NCBI GenBank assembly: GCA_964448105.1
Contig: CAYUVK010000121.1
Coordinates: 1-15,291 of the forward strand
Direction: 5' to 3'
Length of the DNA: 15,291 bases
From: CAVQBP01 sp964448105
GTDB taxonomy: Bacteria > Bacteroidota > Ignavibacteria > Ignavibacteriales > Ignavibacteriaceae
Positions 14,149 through 15,291 of the stretch are shown here, one piece after another. A model generated the notes under the pieces. That model made no database searches, was not told the DNA's origin, and saw only the letters and a program-made list of their open reading frames with translations. Position 1 is the stretch's first letter; the number at the start of each line of letters is the position of its first letter. The position numbers and the translations under genes were made by a program.

Positions 14149-14925
14149 TTATTTTGAATCTGCTATTAAAACTTCAGTACCTGCTTTACGAAATTTTTCC
14201 ACTTGCTCTGCGGGGGCAGATGAATCTGTAATTATTTTTGATATATTTTCTACACCGGCATATGAAGCCAGACCGGATTGATTAAATTTGCTTCCATCCA
14301 ACAGAACAATAACTTCGTTAACTTTGCTTACAACAAATTTTTTTAATTCGATTTCAAGAAGATTGGTATCGGTTAATCCATTCTCATAAGAGATTCCCCA
14401 TGCACCGAGAAAAGCTTTTTGAATAATAAGATCCTTCAGAAAATCATTTGTCGGCAAACCCATAATGGAGCCGGAAGTATGTCTTAGATATCCTCCGGGA
14501 AGAAGAACATTTATATTTTGACAACCCATTAATTCAATTGCAGTCCAGATTCCTGTAGGAATTACTGTGACTTCTTTTAACTCGTTTCTTGACCTTAATG
14601 CATGCGCAAGTGCAAGTGCTGTTGTACTCGCATCGAGCAAAATTGAATCTAACGAATTAACAAATTGAGAGGCGATTTCACCGATTCTTTTCTTTTTATT
14701 AGAATTAAGACTTTTCCTCATCTGAAAAGTAAATTCCTGCCTTAATCTTTCTTCTATCAAACGCGCTCCCCCGTGAATGCGAGTAATCTTGCCTTCTTTA
14801 ACCAGGCTATTTAAATCTGTTCTAATTGTTACTTCCGAAACCTCCAACAGTTTACTCAATTCGCTTACAGAAGTATTTTCTTTGTCAGCTAAAATTTTTA
14901 GTATTTCCTGATGCCTTGATGACAT
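14149..14925 (-). CDS. DeoR-family transcriptional regulator of the locus
   Basis: This 258-residue DeoR/GlpR-type regulator has an N-terminal winged helix-turn-helix (about 5-56: SVSELSKLLEVSEVTIRTDL at 19-38, then GKITRIHGGARL). The C-terminal sugar-phosphate sensor domain is related to ribose-5-phosphate isomerase (about 75-235), with LDASTTALALAHAL at 97-110, LPGGYLRHTSGS at 142-153 and LDGSKF at 209-214. Family members are usually repressors released by a phosphorylated sugar; here fuculose- or rhamnulose-1-phosphate or DHAP would be reasonable effectors, by inference. PVM-type BMC loci typically carry such a gene. It is first in the leftward run, so it probably regulates itself and the operon through the operator just upstream. 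Confidence 0.95.
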   Translation of the reverse strand: MSSRHQEILKILADKENTSVSELSKLLEVSEVTIRTDLNSLVKEGKITRIHGGARLIEERLRQEFTFQMRKSLNSNKKKRIGEIASQFVNSLDSILLDASTTALALAHALRSRNELKEVTVIPTGIWTAIELMGCQNINVLLPGGYLRHTSGSIMGLPTNDFLKDLIIQKAFLGAWGISYENGLTDTNLLEIELKKFVVSKVNEVIVLLDGSKFNQSGLASYAGVENISKIITDSSAPAEQVEKFRKAGTEVLIADSK

Positions 14926-14956
14926 TTAAAATGTACATTTAAGTTTTTTTACTTAT

Positions 14957-14989
14957 ACGAAAATACATATACTTTCGTTTATTTGCAAA
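14957..14989 (-). promoter_or_regulatory. Probable promoter and DeoR-type operator for the BMC operon
   Basis: Upstream of the regulator gene an inverted repeat, ACGAAA (14957-14962) and TTTCGT (14973-14978), has a 10-base spacer. TTTCGTTTATTT on the plus strand resembles T-rich DeoR-family operators. On the minus strand TTGCAA and TATTTT are spaced 17 bases apart, a modest sigma-70 fit. The same region also fits a Bacteroidetes-type TTTG and TAnnTTTG pair with one mismatch (TATTTTCG). The operator arms overlap the promoter, as expected for repression. All of this is inferred from pattern only. Confidence 0.4.
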
Positions 14990-15056
14990 TTGTTTATGAA
15001 AATTTATGTTTTTCTTTCTTTTATTTACAATTCAGCAACTTTTGGAGAATTTTTAT

Positions 15057-15290
15057 TTATTGAAACCTTGAAAGCCTTACCAGAAGGATTAAAAATGGGG
15101 AATAAGAAATGTATATCCACCCTATTCTACATACTCTATATTTGTATCTACCACTATTATACCCACTTTCGCCTCCTATGATCACCCAATCTGGTTCGTC
15201 CGGAAACTTAGTGAAATTTTCTAACAGCGGTTCAATAGAAACAAATTTAATCTTTGCAGCTACTTTTTTTAGTTCTTCCCAACAATATAA
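15057..15290 (-). pseudogene. 3' end of a DUF5131 (phage Gp37/Gp68-like) gene, probably degraded
   Basis: A reading frame enters from the right edge and runs to TAA at 15057-15059. Its first part reads KIKFVSIEPLLENF, PDWVIIGGESG and GRYKYRVCRIGWI. These match the conserved core of the DUF5131/Gp37-Gp68 family (the SIEPLL, DWVIxGGESG and YRYR-x-C-x-x-x-WI segments). After the WI the expected end, with the VFVKQLG-type motif, is missing and the last ~18 residues look unrelated. This implies a truncation or frameshift near 15110. The start lies outside the window. The function of the family is not known to me. It is not evidently linked to the BMC operon. Confidence 0.5.
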
Positions 15291-15291
15291 A

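Noticed and set aside
14990..15181. Plus-strand open frame of 63 codons at the right end
   Set aside because: It overlaps the operator region and runs antisense to the DUF5131-like frame; its makeup is that of AT-rich noncoding DNA.
1..15291. CRISPR arrays, tRNA or rRNA genes, intact insertion sequences
   Set aside because: No regularly spaced repeats, cloverleaf, ribosomal RNA core sequence or transposase gene was seen on either strand.

Overview
This window holds a bacterial microcompartment (BMC) catabolic locus of about 15 kb. All nineteen confident genes lie on the minus strand and read from right to left. Its genes match the type known from Planctomycetes and Verrucomicrobia (PVM-type) that degrades L-fucose and L-rhamnose. 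The DNA is AT-rich, Shine-Dalgarno sites vary from strong to absent, and the locus also carries a PduS/PduT pair and Lut-type lactate oxidation genes. I guess Bacteroidota, Ignavibacteriota or relatives rather than a planctomycete, but the sequence alone does not settle this.

Layout in order of transcription: a degenerate DUF5131/Gp37-like gene end enters from the right edge (15057-15290). Then come an operator/promoter region (about 14926-15000), a DeoR-family regulator, the phosphotransacylase PduL, a pentamer shell protein (BMC-P), two small proteins that carry encapsulation-peptide-like helices, two hexamer shell proteins (BMC-H), a PduP-type CoA-acylating aldehyde dehydrogenase, a third BMC-H, three more BMC-P genes, PduS, PduT, a class II (fuculose/rhamnulose-phosphate type) aldolase, an acetate-kinase-family enzyme, LutC, a LutB-CCG fusion and L-fucose isomerase.

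Inferred pathway: FucI makes L-fuculose. A kinase not present in this window phosphorylates it. The aldolase cleaves the phosphate to DHAP and L-lactaldehyde inside the shell. PduP oxidises lactaldehyde to lactyl-CoA, PduL converts that to lactyl-phosphate and recycles CoA, and the acetate-kinase homologue makes lactate and ATP. The Lut proteins could then oxidise lactate to pyruvate. PduS with the Fe-S-bearing shell trimer PduT could carry electrons from luminal NADH across the shell. Enzyme targeting is visible: PduL and PduP have N-terminal, and the aldolase C-terminal, amphipathic encapsulation peptides.

The least ordinary parts are two small proteins that are mostly an encapsulation-peptide helix (one with an EutT/EutQ-like tail, the other its shortened paralogue), an acetate kinase with changed catalytic residues, a LutB fused to a CCG module whose first half has lost its cysteines, and the use of GTG or TTG starts by exactly the four genes with N-terminal encapsulation-type helices. 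No rRNA, tRNA, CRISPR array or intact mobile element was seen, and no gene-free stretch exceeds 300 bases.
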